Notes under the pieces: model-generated | What the model was told of the DNA's origin: nothing | Databases searched by the model: none | What the model saw: the letters and a program-made list of their open reading frames with translations, nothing else | Position numbers and translations under genes: made by a program | Part shown: one piece after another, positions 1-6,776 of the stretch | Layout of the letters: every line of letters begins with the position of its first letter | Position numbering within the stretch: position 1 is the stretch's first letter | DNA from: Victivallaceae bacterium | GTDB taxonomy: Bacteria; Verrucomicrobiota; Lentisphaeria; Victivallales; Victivallaceae | Direction of reading: 5' to 3' | Assembly: GCA_016292515.1 (NCBI GenBank) | Contig: JAEDIJ010000034.1 | Coordinates: forward strand, 1 to 23,697 | DNA: 23,697 bases

Positions 1-38
1 CTTTTTGTTAAATATCCCCCTGCCCCCTTAAAATCTCC

Positions 39-62
39 GGCGATGGCGTGATAGCCATCGCC
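39..62. repeat. Inverted repeat, 9-bp arms
   Basis: GGCGATGGC (39-47) and GCCATCGCC (54-62) are perfect reverse complements around the 6-nt loop GTGATA. No T-run follows on either side, so it is not an obvious intrinsic terminator. Confidence 0.75.
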
Positions 63-147
63 CCGCTTCGCAAAACTATCCTTGCGGGATGGATACTTTT
101 GTAAGAAAAACAGGGAGGTGAGCGGAAATACCCGACGTGCAAGGTGC

Positions 148-187
148 AAGGAGGGGACAGCCGTATTCGTCCGGCTTTCCCCTCCTT
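148..187. repeat. Extended two-part hairpin
   Basis: AAGGAGGGGA (148-157) pairs perfectly with TCCCCTCCTT (178-187). Inside it, after one mismatch, AGCCG (159-163) pairs with CGGCT (172-176) around an 8-nt loop. The 15 paired positions form a 40-nt stem-loop, the largest structure in the gene-free region. Confidence 0.75.
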
Positions 188-350
188 AACCACCCCTTTT
201 CCCGTGTGACCGCGGTCGGAACGGATAGAGATGTTCCCCTTTTTACTCCCATACGCCTGCGCTTCGTCGTCGCTTCGTTCCTTGCTCCTTCTCGCTCGCG
301 GCTACCGTGCTCGTCTCCGGTCGCTCGCCGCAAACAACTTGTTTGCGCGT

Positions 351-373
351 TTATGCGTTGGGTCAACGCATAA
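351..373. repeat. Perfect 10-bp hairpin with 3-nt loop
   Basis: TTATGCGTTG (351-360) and CAACGCATAA (364-373) are perfect reverse complements around GGT. A second near-palindrome, CAAACAA-C-TTGTTTG (331-345), lies just upstream, so two palindromes sit within about 45 nt. Confidence 0.75.
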
Positions 374-668
374 AACCGCTCCCATCCGACTGCGCGCTCG
401 TCGGCTACCGACTCGCATCCGACAGCAAATGAAGCGTATGTGGTATTTCTCCGGTATCTTTCGCCCGGCAGAGCGAGAGAAACATCGGCGCGGGGAGTAT
501 CGCACATCAGGCAGTCGGGCGGGCGGAGCATAAAGCGGAGCATTAGCCCGCGTGGGACGCAGTTCTATTTGCAGTAACAAACATAGACGACCGCGGAGAT
601 TTGCGGAGACAAACGTCTAAAACGCGGACAAATCGCTCATCCCGCAAATATCTGCGGCAGTACAAAAC

Positions 669-720
669 CCAGCCCGTGGCTGGTTGAGGGTGTCCAGAGG
701 GGCGAAATCAGCCCCTCTGG
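669..720. repeat. Tandem hairpins downstream of the fucosidase gene
   Basis: CCAGCC (669-674) pairs with GGCTGG (678-683). CCAGAGGGGC (694-703) pairs perfectly with GCCCCTCTGG (711-720) around a 7-nt loop. The second hairpin begins 21 nt past the stop codon of the minus-strand fucosidase gene, so it could help end or protect that transcript, but there is no T-tract to make it a classical terminator. Confidence 0.6.
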
Positions 721-740
721 CTCCCATTGCGTAAAAAAAG

Positions 741-2051
741 TTACTTCAAAAAGATCTCGATGACGGGGACTTCGACATCGGGTTTGATAGCGGGAAGCGC
801 GAGGGCGACTTCGCCGACGGCGATATTGGCATCCATCGGCAATTCCTCGTCGACGTGTTCGCGGAATTTCACTTCGCTGCCGTCGTGGAGGAATTGGGCG
901 TAGCGCACTTTGCCGCCGAGGCCTTTCAAGGTGACGTGCTTAAAAGGCCAATTCATCAAATGAAGATAGAGCCGTTTCGTCGCCGCGTTGTAAGTATAGC
1001 GGCAATCGCGCGGTTCGGGGAATTCGGCGGGTGCCATACCGCAACCGCGGATGGAGCGTTCATTGTACTTCATCCACTTGGCGTAGCCCTCGAGGATATT
1101 GACGGCGCGTGCGTCGAGATAGCCGCGGCTGGTCGGACCGACATTCATCAACAGATTGCCGCCGCGGGAAACGTGATTGATGAGCATATCGATGCACTGC
1201 TTGACGCTCTTCCAGGTGTTTTCGTCGCGGAAGTAGCCCCAACTGCCGGAAAAAGTCTGACATCCTTCCCAGACGGCGACGGAGCCGTCTTCGTTGCGCA
1301 TCGCGTCGTCGGGGGTGTACTGCTCCGGGGTCACGAAGTCGCCCGCGCCGGGAAGATCGAGGCGGTTGTCCATCACGACGTGCGGTTGAAGTTTGCGGAT
1401 GATGGCGAGAAGTTCCTCGCTGCCCCAGTCTTCGCGTCCCTTGCCGAACCACGCGGAGGAGTTGTCGCCCTCCTTGTGCGGCACGACCTTTTTGTAGGAG
1501 AAATCAAACCACAAAACGTCGATCTTGCCGTATTCCGTCAGAAGTTCCGTGATCTGGTCGCGCATGTACTGACGATAACGCGCCATATCGCATTTGGCGT
1601 TGTAGGCTTCGCGCTCCTCAAAGGGGCGGTTGCGCAGCGGGTGAAACTTGTCGATCGTGAAATCGGGGTGATGCCAGTCGATCAGAGAATAATACAAGCC
1701 GACGTGGATGCCCTCGGCGCGAAAAGCGTCGAGGATCTCGCGCAGCGCATCGCGGCCGAAAGGTGTATTGGTGATCTTGTAGTCGGTGTACTTCGAGTCC
1801 CACATGCAGAATCCCTCGTGATGCTTCGCCGTAAAGACGACGTAACGCATCCCGGCTTCGCGGGCAAGACGCGCCCACTCTTTGGGGTCGAACATATCGG
1901 GATTGAAAAGTTCAAAATAAATTTCGTAATCCTCGTTGGGGATCTCCTCCTGATTGCGGATCCACTCGTGCCGCGCCGGCATCGAATAAAGTCCCCAGTG
2001 AATGAACATCCCGAAACGGGCGTTCTGATACCAACTCAAATCAGCAGCCAT
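741..2051 (-). CDS. GH29 alpha-L-fucosidase
   Basis: A 436-residue enzyme expected to release terminal alpha-L-fucose by a retaining mechanism. The N-terminal GH29 barrel is clear: FGMFIHWGLYS (13-23), the KHHEGF active-site stretch (76-81), and the LWFD segment (180-183), where Asp183 aligns with the family nucleophile. GNLLMNVGP (298-306) is another GH29 signature. The acid/base residue varies between subfamilies and I cannot place it. A beta-sandwich-like tail follows from about 345. There is no signal peptide, so it probably acts in the cytoplasm or relies on non-classical export. An AAGGA ribosome site sits about 8 nt before the ATG. It is the second gene of an operon, 20 nt after the GH3 gene, and probably shares its promoter. 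The pair suggests removal of fucose and beta-linked N-acetylhexosamine or glucose from short oligosaccharides. Confidence 0.93.
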   Translation of the reverse strand: MAADLSWYQNARFGMFIHWGLYSMPARHEWIRNQEEIPNEDYEIYFELFNPDMFDPKEWARLAREAGMRYVVFTAKHHEGFCMWDSKYTDYKITNTPFGRDALREILDAFRAEGIHVGLYYSLIDWHHPDFTIDKFHPLRNRPFEEREAYNAKCDMARYRQYMRDQITELLTEYGKIDVLWFDFSYKKVVPHKEGDNSSAWFGKGREDWGSEELLAIIRKLQPHVVMDNRLDLPGAGDFVTPEQYTPDDAMRNEDGSVAVWEGCQTFSGSWGYFRDENTWKSVKQCIDMLINHVSRGGNLLMNVGPTSRGYLDARAVNILEGYAKWMKYNERSIRGCGMAPAEFPEPRDCRYTYNAATKRLYLHLMNWPFKHVTLKGLGGKVRYAQFLHDGSEVKFREHVDEELPMDANIAVGEVALALPAIKPDVEVPVIEIFLK

Positions 2052-2071
2052 AATAAAATTCCTTGTTTCCG

Positions 2072-3733
2072 TTATTTTTCCAGACAGTTGTAGTGGATTT
2101 CATCCCACGCGTCCATCGCGAAGCCGTCGAGTTTCAGATCGACGGGGCTTTTGCCCGTAAAGGGAATTTCGCCGTAGATCGCCTTGACCGCCGCGCGCTG
2201 GGAGGCGGGACAGTGCGAACAGACGTTGACCACCGCCGCCGGGGTATTGGGATTCTCGGTCGCGATGTAGGGCGAGCAAAGGCTGACGACGACGGGATTG
2301 GTGTGGAGCGTATTGCTCATCTGCCAGACGTTTTCCAGCGGCGTACCGGAAATTTTGGTCTGCAAATAAGGCGTGAACGGGAAAAGCATCACGATCGCGT
2401 CGTAATGGACTCCGCGCAACTCCTCGTCAAAGAGATCGAGGCAGTTGCCGTTGGCGCGGATCGTCAGATGCGCGCCGCGTTCGAGGAAGCCGTCCAGCAT
2501 GATTTTGATGCGCGGATCGTCCTCAAGGTGATCCAGTTTGAGATTGTCCACCGTGTCGACGACGACGACGAGCATTTCCTTGACCTTGTCTTTGTCCAGC
2601 GGCAACACCTTGTTGCGGTCGCAGGCGAGAACGAGACCTTTTTCGGCGATCGTGTCGGCGATGAGCTGATAATCGGTCGCATCCTTGGCGGCCGGGGGAT
2701 TTTCGTCGAGAACGCCGGAAGCGACTTTCATTTTGAGCGCGCGAAGTGCCGCTTCGTCAATGCGCGACTCCTTGACGTCGCCCGCGGCGACCGCCTTTTC
2801 GAGGAGGTCGAAAATATCCGGCTCCGGCCAGAGCAGGACGTCGCATCCCGCATTGACCATCGTGATCATCCGCTTTTCGTAAGGACGGAAAGAAACGAAA
2901 CCGCCCATGATCAGCGCGTCGGTGACGAGCACGCCGTCGAATTGAAGTTCGTCGCGGAGCAGTCCCGTCGTGATCTTGTCGGAAAGGATCGACGGGAAAT
3001 TGCGGTCGTCGACGCAGGGCAGAGAGATGTGCGCCCCCATGATCGACGCGACGCCGGCGGCGATGGTCTTGCGGTAGACAACACCGAAAGTCCTGTCCCA
3101 TTCCTCTTTACTCATATCGTCGACCGCGACGCCGATATGCTGATTGCGGAAGTCGGCGCCGTCGCCGGGGAAGTGTTTCAAAGTGGCAAAAAGTCCGTTG
3201 CTCTGCATTCCGCGGATGATCTCACAACACATATCGGCGACGAATTCGGGGTCGCTGCCGAGCGCGCGCATCCCGATCGCCGGCGCAAGCCAGTTGAGGA
3301 TGATGTCGCCGACGGGGGCAAAAGTCCAGTGGAAACCCTCGCTGCGTCCGCGCTGGGCGATCACGCGTCCGAAATCATAGGCGAGTTTGAGATCGTGCGT
3401 CGCACCGAGAACGATCTGACAGGGCATCGGCTCGCCGCCCGCGCCGTTTTCCAGATCGCCCGCGACGAGCAACGGCAGTTTCGAGTGTTCGTTGATCGCC
3501 TTGACGTCGTCGATGCCTTTCATCCGCTTGCCGACAAGCCCGATCACGTCGCAACCGGAAAAGAAACTTCCGAAAGGAAACTTTTCCGCGATCTCCTCAT
3601 AGCTGTATTTTTCGCGCAACATCTTGACGTTGCGCGAGTTGAACATAACCATCTGACCGATTTTCTCGCGGAGCGTCAACTGCGACAGGATCTTTTCCGC
3701 GCGGGCACAGATTTTTTCATCGTAAAGTTTCAT
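2072..3733 (-). CDS. GH3 beta-N-acetylhexosaminidase-like enzyme (NagZ-type N-domain)
   Basis: A 553-residue GH3 protein with the N-terminal barrel and a second alpha/beta domain (about 355-520), longer than single-domain NagZ. KHFPGDG (186-192) and VLVTDALIMGG (268-278) mark the family; Asp272 aligns with the nucleophile. In NagZ-like enzymes a following Asp-x-His supplies the acid/base dyad; here the segment reads RNQH (196-199), so His199 is kept but the Asp is Asn197. Substrate may be beta-GlcNAc, beta-glucose or a related sugar. No signal peptide. Two in-frame ATGs exist; I chose the one at 3733 because AGGA lies 8 nt before it, while the ATG at 3742 overlaps that ribosome site. First gene of an operon with the fucosidase, with a plausible promoter at 3775-3803. 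Confidence 0.88.
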   Translation of the reverse strand: MKLYDEKICARAEKILSQLTLREKIGQMVMFNSRNVKMLREKYSYEEIAEKFPFGSFFSGCDVIGLVGKRMKGIDDVKAINEHSKLPLLVAGDLENGAGGEPMPCQIVLGATHDLKLAYDFGRVIAQRGRSEGFHWTFAPVGDIILNWLAPAIGMRALGSDPEFVADMCCEIIRGMQSNGLFATLKHFPGDGADFRNQHIGVAVDDMSKEEWDRTFGVVYRKTIAAGVASIMGAHISLPCVDDRNFPSILSDKITTGLLRDELQFDGVLVTDALIMGGFVSFRPYEKRMITMVNAGCDVLLWPEPDIFDLLEKAVAAGDVKESRIDEAALRALKMKVASGVLDENPPAAKDATDYQLIADTIAEKGLVLACDRNKVLPLDKDKVKEMLVVVVDTVDNLKLDHLEDDPRIKIMLDGFLERGAHLTIRANGNCLDLFDEELRGVHYDAIVMLFPFTPYLQTKISGTPLENVWQMSNTLHTNPVVVSLCSPYIATENPNTPAAVVNVCSHCPASQRAAVKAIYGEIPFTGKSPVDLKLDGFAMDAWDEIHYNCLEK

Positions 3734-3741
3734 ACCGGACA

Positions 3742-3750
3742 TCCTTTCTT
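3742..3750 (-). promoter_or_regulatory. Ribosome-binding site deciding the GH3 start
   Basis: Read on the minus strand, AAGAAAGGA ends 8 nt before the ATG at 3733 and runs into the alternative ATG at 3742. This makes the downstream Met the functional start. Confidence 0.65.
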
Positions 3751-3774
3751 TTGTCGTTAGCGGTTCCCGCTTGT

Positions 3775-3803
3775 AACATAGTTCAATTCAGTCGTCTTTG
3801 CAA
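3775..3803 (-). promoter_or_regulatory. Predicted sigma70-type promoter of the GH3-fucosidase operon
   Basis: On the minus strand a -35-like TTGCAA (3798-3803) is separated by 17 nt from a -10-like TATGTT (3775-3780). Transcription would start about 35 nt upstream of the GH3 start codon. Predicted by eye only. Confidence 0.45.
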
Positions 3804-3842
3804 TCGCAAGCGCACTTTTTTTCGGCTTTTTTATGCGATACA

Positions 3843-4625
3843 TCAATGTGTCATACGGATGTCGCCGAGCCGTCCGGTCTTGGCGGAAAAGCAGAAACCG
3901 AAAAGACATCCGCCGCGCGGATAAATCCGGATGAGCTGTTGCTGAAATCCCCGCGGAGAAATTTCTTTTTGCGGCGCACCGACAAGTGCTTCGACCTCGC
4001 GGGTCGTCATACCGAAACGCACCTGTTTCCAGGCAGGATCGGGCACGGAACGCAACACAGCCGGAACCGCTTCGGATTCTTCGTCGGCGCGAAGTTGCTG
4101 CAATTTCTCCATACAGAGATTCCGTTTTTTGTCGAGCATAGCGCGGTAAAGTTCCGCGTCGCCGCGAAGCCGTTTCCACTCGTTCCGGTCGAAAGCGCAA
4201 AGCAAAAGATAACGGGAATAAAGCAATCTTTCAGGATCGACGCCGCATTTTGCCGCCGCGTCGAATTTCGCCAACTCTTTTTCCGCGCCGTCGGGCATAC
4301 CGGCGCGGCAATACCAGAGGGCGCGCACGAGAAACTGTTCGGGGAAAGTCCCTTTTTTCTCGGCGGCGTCGAAATCCGCGTGCATTTCCGCGATCATCCC
4401 CCGGTGCATTTCACAGACGGCGAGAAACATCAGAAACTGCCCGCGCGCCGGATCGTCGGGGGAAATATCGTTTTTCAATGCTTCCTGCAAGTGAAACGCG
4501 CCGGAATCCCAAGCGTGGTAAACAGCGCACATTTTAACGCCGAAAAGCCCCTGCGACGAGGAGCATCCCGAAAGAAAAAATCCCGCAAAAAAAGCACAAA
4601 GCAAAACGGCGAAACGGCGTTTCAT
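3843..4625 (-). CDS. Predicted lipoprotein with C-terminal SmpA/OmlA-like motif
   Basis: A 260-residue protein opening with a lipoprotein signal: basic MKRR, a hydrophobic stretch, then the lipobox LSGC with Cys21 as the lipidated residue. The middle (about 35-190) is Ala- and charge-rich, with pairs of helices that look like degenerate tetratricopeptide-type repeats. The C-terminus (about 203-260) starts with RFGMTTREVEALVGAPQ, which resembles the BLIP/SmpA-OmlA-type small beta domain (x-GM-t-x-x-E-V-x-x-l-x-G-x-P). It should sit in a membrane facing the periplasm; the exact role is unknown. AAGGA lies about 10 nt before the ATG. It is separated by about 110 nt from the downstream GH3 gene and is not obviously in that operon. 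Its codon use matches the GC-rich backbone, unlike the AT-rich neighbours upstream. Confidence 0.75.
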   Translation of the reverse strand: MKRRFAVLLCAFFAGFFLSGCSSSQGLFGVKMCAVYHAWDSGAFHLQEALKNDISPDDPARGQFLMFLAVCEMHRGMIAEMHADFDAAEKKGTFPEQFLVRALWYCRAGMPDGAEKELAKFDAAAKCGVDPERLLYSRYLLLCAFDRNEWKRLRGDAELYRAMLDKKRNLCMEKLQQLRADEESEAVPAVLRSVPDPAWKQVRFGMTTREVEALVGAPQKEISPRGFQQQLIRIYPRGGCLFGFCFSAKTGRLGDIRMTH

Positions 4626-4802
4626 AAAAAAACGTATCCTTGACTTTATCCGACAAACATTTGAGCATAGGAGATCCGGTAATTTTTATATGATAGCATT
4701 TCCCCGGTAACATTTCAAGTTCATTCTCAAGACAAAAAGCGGTGCTAAACTCGGAAAGAATTTCGTAGATTGTCTGTTAAGAGCATCCTTGTTCATTTCC
4801 GA

Positions 4803-5603
4803 CTATTCCATTATTGGCGTTGTATTAATAAACTCGACAGAAGCGATATAAAAAACATCATCATTCCCTTCCGAGCGACCGTCGTAAACAATTGAACAAA
4901 CTACAATGTGCGGCCAATCATCTTTAAAGATAGCAAGAACTTTTTGTCCTATTGCGGTATTACGCAATAAATACCCATGTCCGAGCAATTTTTGCGAATG
5001 GTGTGGAGACGAGGGCATTGTACACGTGAAAGACAAATATTTTTTCTTGTCACCAAAACCCGCAATGTAAAACTCGTTTAACTCTAAAACAAGCAACAGT
5101 TTTGTTATTTCGTTAGGGGTGTTGTTTCGCAAAGAAGTAGCAGATGGTTGATCCGTATATAAATTTTTATATTTTACAGGCACGGACCTGGACTCTCCAT
5201 TCATTGCGCTTAATTCACAAATATTATCAACAGTAGATGATTTGACTGTAGAAGATGGTTCTTTCTTATTCTTGAATAAATCCATATCTGGTGTATCACC
5301 TATATGTCTTGTTTTATATCCATCAAATGTTTTATATTCTTCTGTTTTTTCACGTGCAGATTTTTTGATTCCAATCGCAAGAGACATATTTTCTTTGTTA
5401 TTAGTAGAGTGCAATATTATCGGGAAAATATTTTCTTGTAAAATAACATTAACGCTGTTTGCCAATTGCCTTGCCGCTTTGGTATATGTATTGTTAGTTA
5501 CAACAATGGCCTTGTTACAATTATAATATTTCGCTCCTGTAAATGCTTCTTGTATTGCACGATTTCCAACGGGAGAAGAGTAAAACTTACATTGTATTGC
5601 AAT
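4803..5603 (-). pseudogene. C-terminal part of Mrr-like nuclease, cut off by an in-frame TAA
   Basis: This stretch continues in the same frame directly after the stop codon at 5604-5606. It begins IAIQCKFYSS, the beta-strand with the Q-x-K half of the PD-(D/E)xK active site of Mrr-type endonucleases, then the usual helix (AIQEAFTGAKYY) and the strand NKAIVVTNNTYTKAA. After about 75 residues the Mrr fold ends. A further roughly 190-residue, Lys/Ser-rich region follows that I do not recognise; its final part (KKYLSFTCTM to the end) looks like a compact beta-rich domain. An internal ATG near 5363 could start a separate protein, but that would lack the catalytic part. Strongly AT-rich like the upstream half. 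Expressed only if the stop is read through or is an error. Confidence 0.7.
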
Positions 5604-6251
5604 TTATTCGTCTTCCTTTTCTGCGATAAGATCAACGCCTTGGTCACCAGTAGGGGGAGTATTTATGACATGATATCCTTTCACTTCGTATAGTTGTCGA
5701 ACATATCGTTCATACTCAAATCCAGACGTTATAGACAAAAAATCTTCGTGCGTAGAAAGCTTATTCTCAATAAGATCGTCAAACGCTCGCAAAAATTCAG
5801 CGACATCTGCATTCGTTACTATGCTATCGGGAAAAATTTTAGTGGACAAATAGTTTTTTACTTCTTTCTTCCAACGCTTGTCAACGATGTCACCAAATTC
5901 ATCGTAATATATCATTCTATTCTTAATGCCGACCAACGTCGAAAAGTTTCTTTCAACGATATCATCAATATATTTGATACAAGCTAAGTAACGTTGGTGC
6001 TTTGAGTATTCTTTTTTTGCTATGATGACAAGAGCTATCGTTGTCAAAAATCCTCCAACAATAACCAAGGTGGTGATCATGGAAGGAAAAGACATATGAT
6101 AAAAAAAATGCAAAACGGCAATAGTAATCAATAATCCAATATAAGGGATGTTAAATTCCGGTCTCTTTTTATGGATAAAAACCGCAACTAACAGAGGAAA
6201 TAAAAGCAAAATCCCTAGACTTGCCACATCTGAATTACTTCGTCGCCCCAT
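5604..6251 (-). CDS. Membrane-anchored Mrr-type restriction endonuclease, N-terminal part
   Basis: A 215-residue reading frame ending at an in-frame TAA. Three hydrophobic helices come first (about 8-26, 36-53, 57-77), so the protein is membrane-anchored with the rest in the cytoplasm. A charged linker leads to the start of an Mrr_cat domain at about 178: FEYERYVRQLYEVKGYHV, then TGDQGVDLIAE with Asp207 as the first catalytic residue. The stop falls before the Q-x-K motif that continues in frame beyond it. I chose the ATG at 6251: AGAGGG precedes it, and the longer open frame upstream is only the shadow of the RhuM gene. It overlaps the end of that gene by 17 nt. Mrr-type proteins cut foreign or modified DNA. 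As it stands the product should be catalytically dead. Confidence 0.75.
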   Translation of the reverse strand: MGRRSNSDVASLGILLLFPLLVAVFIHKKRPEFNIPYIGLLITIAVLHFFYHMSFPSMITTLVIVGGFLTTIALVIIAKKEYSKHQRYLACIKYIDDIVERNFSTLVGIKNRMIYYDEFGDIVDKRWKKEVKNYLSTKIFPDSIVTNADVAEFLRAFDDLIENKLSTHEDFLSITSGFEYERYVRQLYEVKGYHVINTPPTGDQGVDLIAEKEDE

Positions 6252-6729
6252 ATTTCCCTCTGCATGCACATAAATCAAAGTATTTGTCGGAGAGGAAAGT
6301 CCCGTTTTTGAGACGCTCGTCATCCATGACCCAGCCTTTGATGGTGTACTCCGAAGCGATCTCATTGACCCACTTGCGGAATTGCACCGCCCGCTCCGAA
6401 TTGACCTTGAAGCCCACGGCGATAATCATCTGGAGATTATAATGGTTGACCTCACGTTCAATGGTACGCCCGCCCTCGGATTGAACTATTCGAAATTTTC
6501 GAATAGTTGCCTCTGGTTGAAGTTCGCTGTCCTCAAAAATCTTTTTGATATGGTAGTTGATGGTGTTCGTTTCCACGTCATAAAGCACCGCCATCATTTT
6601 CTGGGTGAGCCAGATATTTTCGTCCTCATAGCGGATTTCAACACTGCCGGCACCGGTCGATGCAACGTAAGTCAAATACTCCGCCGCCGAACTGCGGATA
6701 TCCACTTGTTTTTTTACTTTTTTATTCAT
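6235..6729 (-). CDS. rhuM: RhuM-family protein, C-terminally truncated
   Basis: A 164-residue protein with the conserved N-terminal half of the RhuM family: IRYEDENIWLTQKMMAVLYD, the winged-helix-like NTINYHIKKIFEDSEL segment, ATIRKFRIVQSEG, and NHYNLQMIIAVGFKVNSERAVQFRKW (stretches spread over about 30-125). This is a DNA-binding-like (Bro-N/KilA-N-type) domain. Family members are usually over 300 residues; here homology stops after LSDKYFDL and a short unrelated tail ends the frame. RhuM genes often lie in restriction-modification loci, islands and prophages; the molecular function is unsettled. It overlaps the Mrr-like gene by 17 nt. Codon use is more mixed than in the strongly AT-rich Mrr-like gene. 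The truncation coincides with the junction to that gene, suggesting a recombination or deletion. Confidence 0.8.
   Translation of the reverse strand: MNKKVKKQVDIRSSAAEYLTYVASTGAGSVEIRYEDENIWLTQKMMAVLYDVETNTINYHIKKIFEDSELQPEATIRKFRIVQSEGGRTIEREVNHYNLQMIIAVGFKVNSERAVQFRKWVNEIASEYTIKGWVMDDERLKNGTFLSDKYFDLCACRGKYGATK
6484..6508. repeat. Perfect 12-bp inverted repeat inside rhuM
   Basis: AACTATTCGAAA (6484-6495) and TTTCGAATAGTT (6497-6508) are exact reverse complements around one base. The repeat encodes the conserved RKFRIVQ segment of the RhuM protein. Confidence 0.8.
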
Positions 6730-6776
6730 AGGGTTCTCTGAAAATCTGCGTCGTAGTCCCGATCACCAAACGGTTT

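Larger units (their letters stand above)
1..740. other. Gene-free region rich in inverted repeats
   Basis: No reading frame here looks like a protein: the open frames are short, rich in Arg/Cys/Pro, overlap each other on both strands and lack ribosome-binding sites. The stretch instead holds at least six inverted repeats (39-62, 148-187, 351-373, 642-657, 669-683, 694-720). Around 255-335 the plus strand is quasi-periodic and pyrimidine-rich, with repeated CGCTTCGT, CTCGCTCG and GGTCGCTCG-like units, and GGCTACCG occurs twice (299-306 and near 402). This could be a structured non-coding RNA, an interspersed repeat, or decayed DNA. I cannot assign it to a known RNA family. Confidence 0.6.

Noticed and set aside
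76..543. A 155-codon minus-strand frame in the 5' region
   Set aside because: No ribosome site, biased Arg/Cys/Pro composition and several strong hairpins running through it; no recognisable motif.
694..720. Terminator for the fucosidase operon
   Set aside because: The hairpin is perfect, but no T-tract follows it on the minus strand, so it was listed only as an inverted repeat.
855..3760. Long plus-strand frames opposite the fucosidase and GH3 genes
   Set aside because: These are antisense shadows of well-supported minus-strand genes, whose motifs (HWG, LWFD, KHFPG, VTDA) fix the coding strand.
4676..4709. Two copies of CCGGTAA near the left edge of the AT-rich island as target-site or attachment repeats
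   Set aside because: Only 7 bp long, both on the same side, and no matching copy seen at the other edge of the island.
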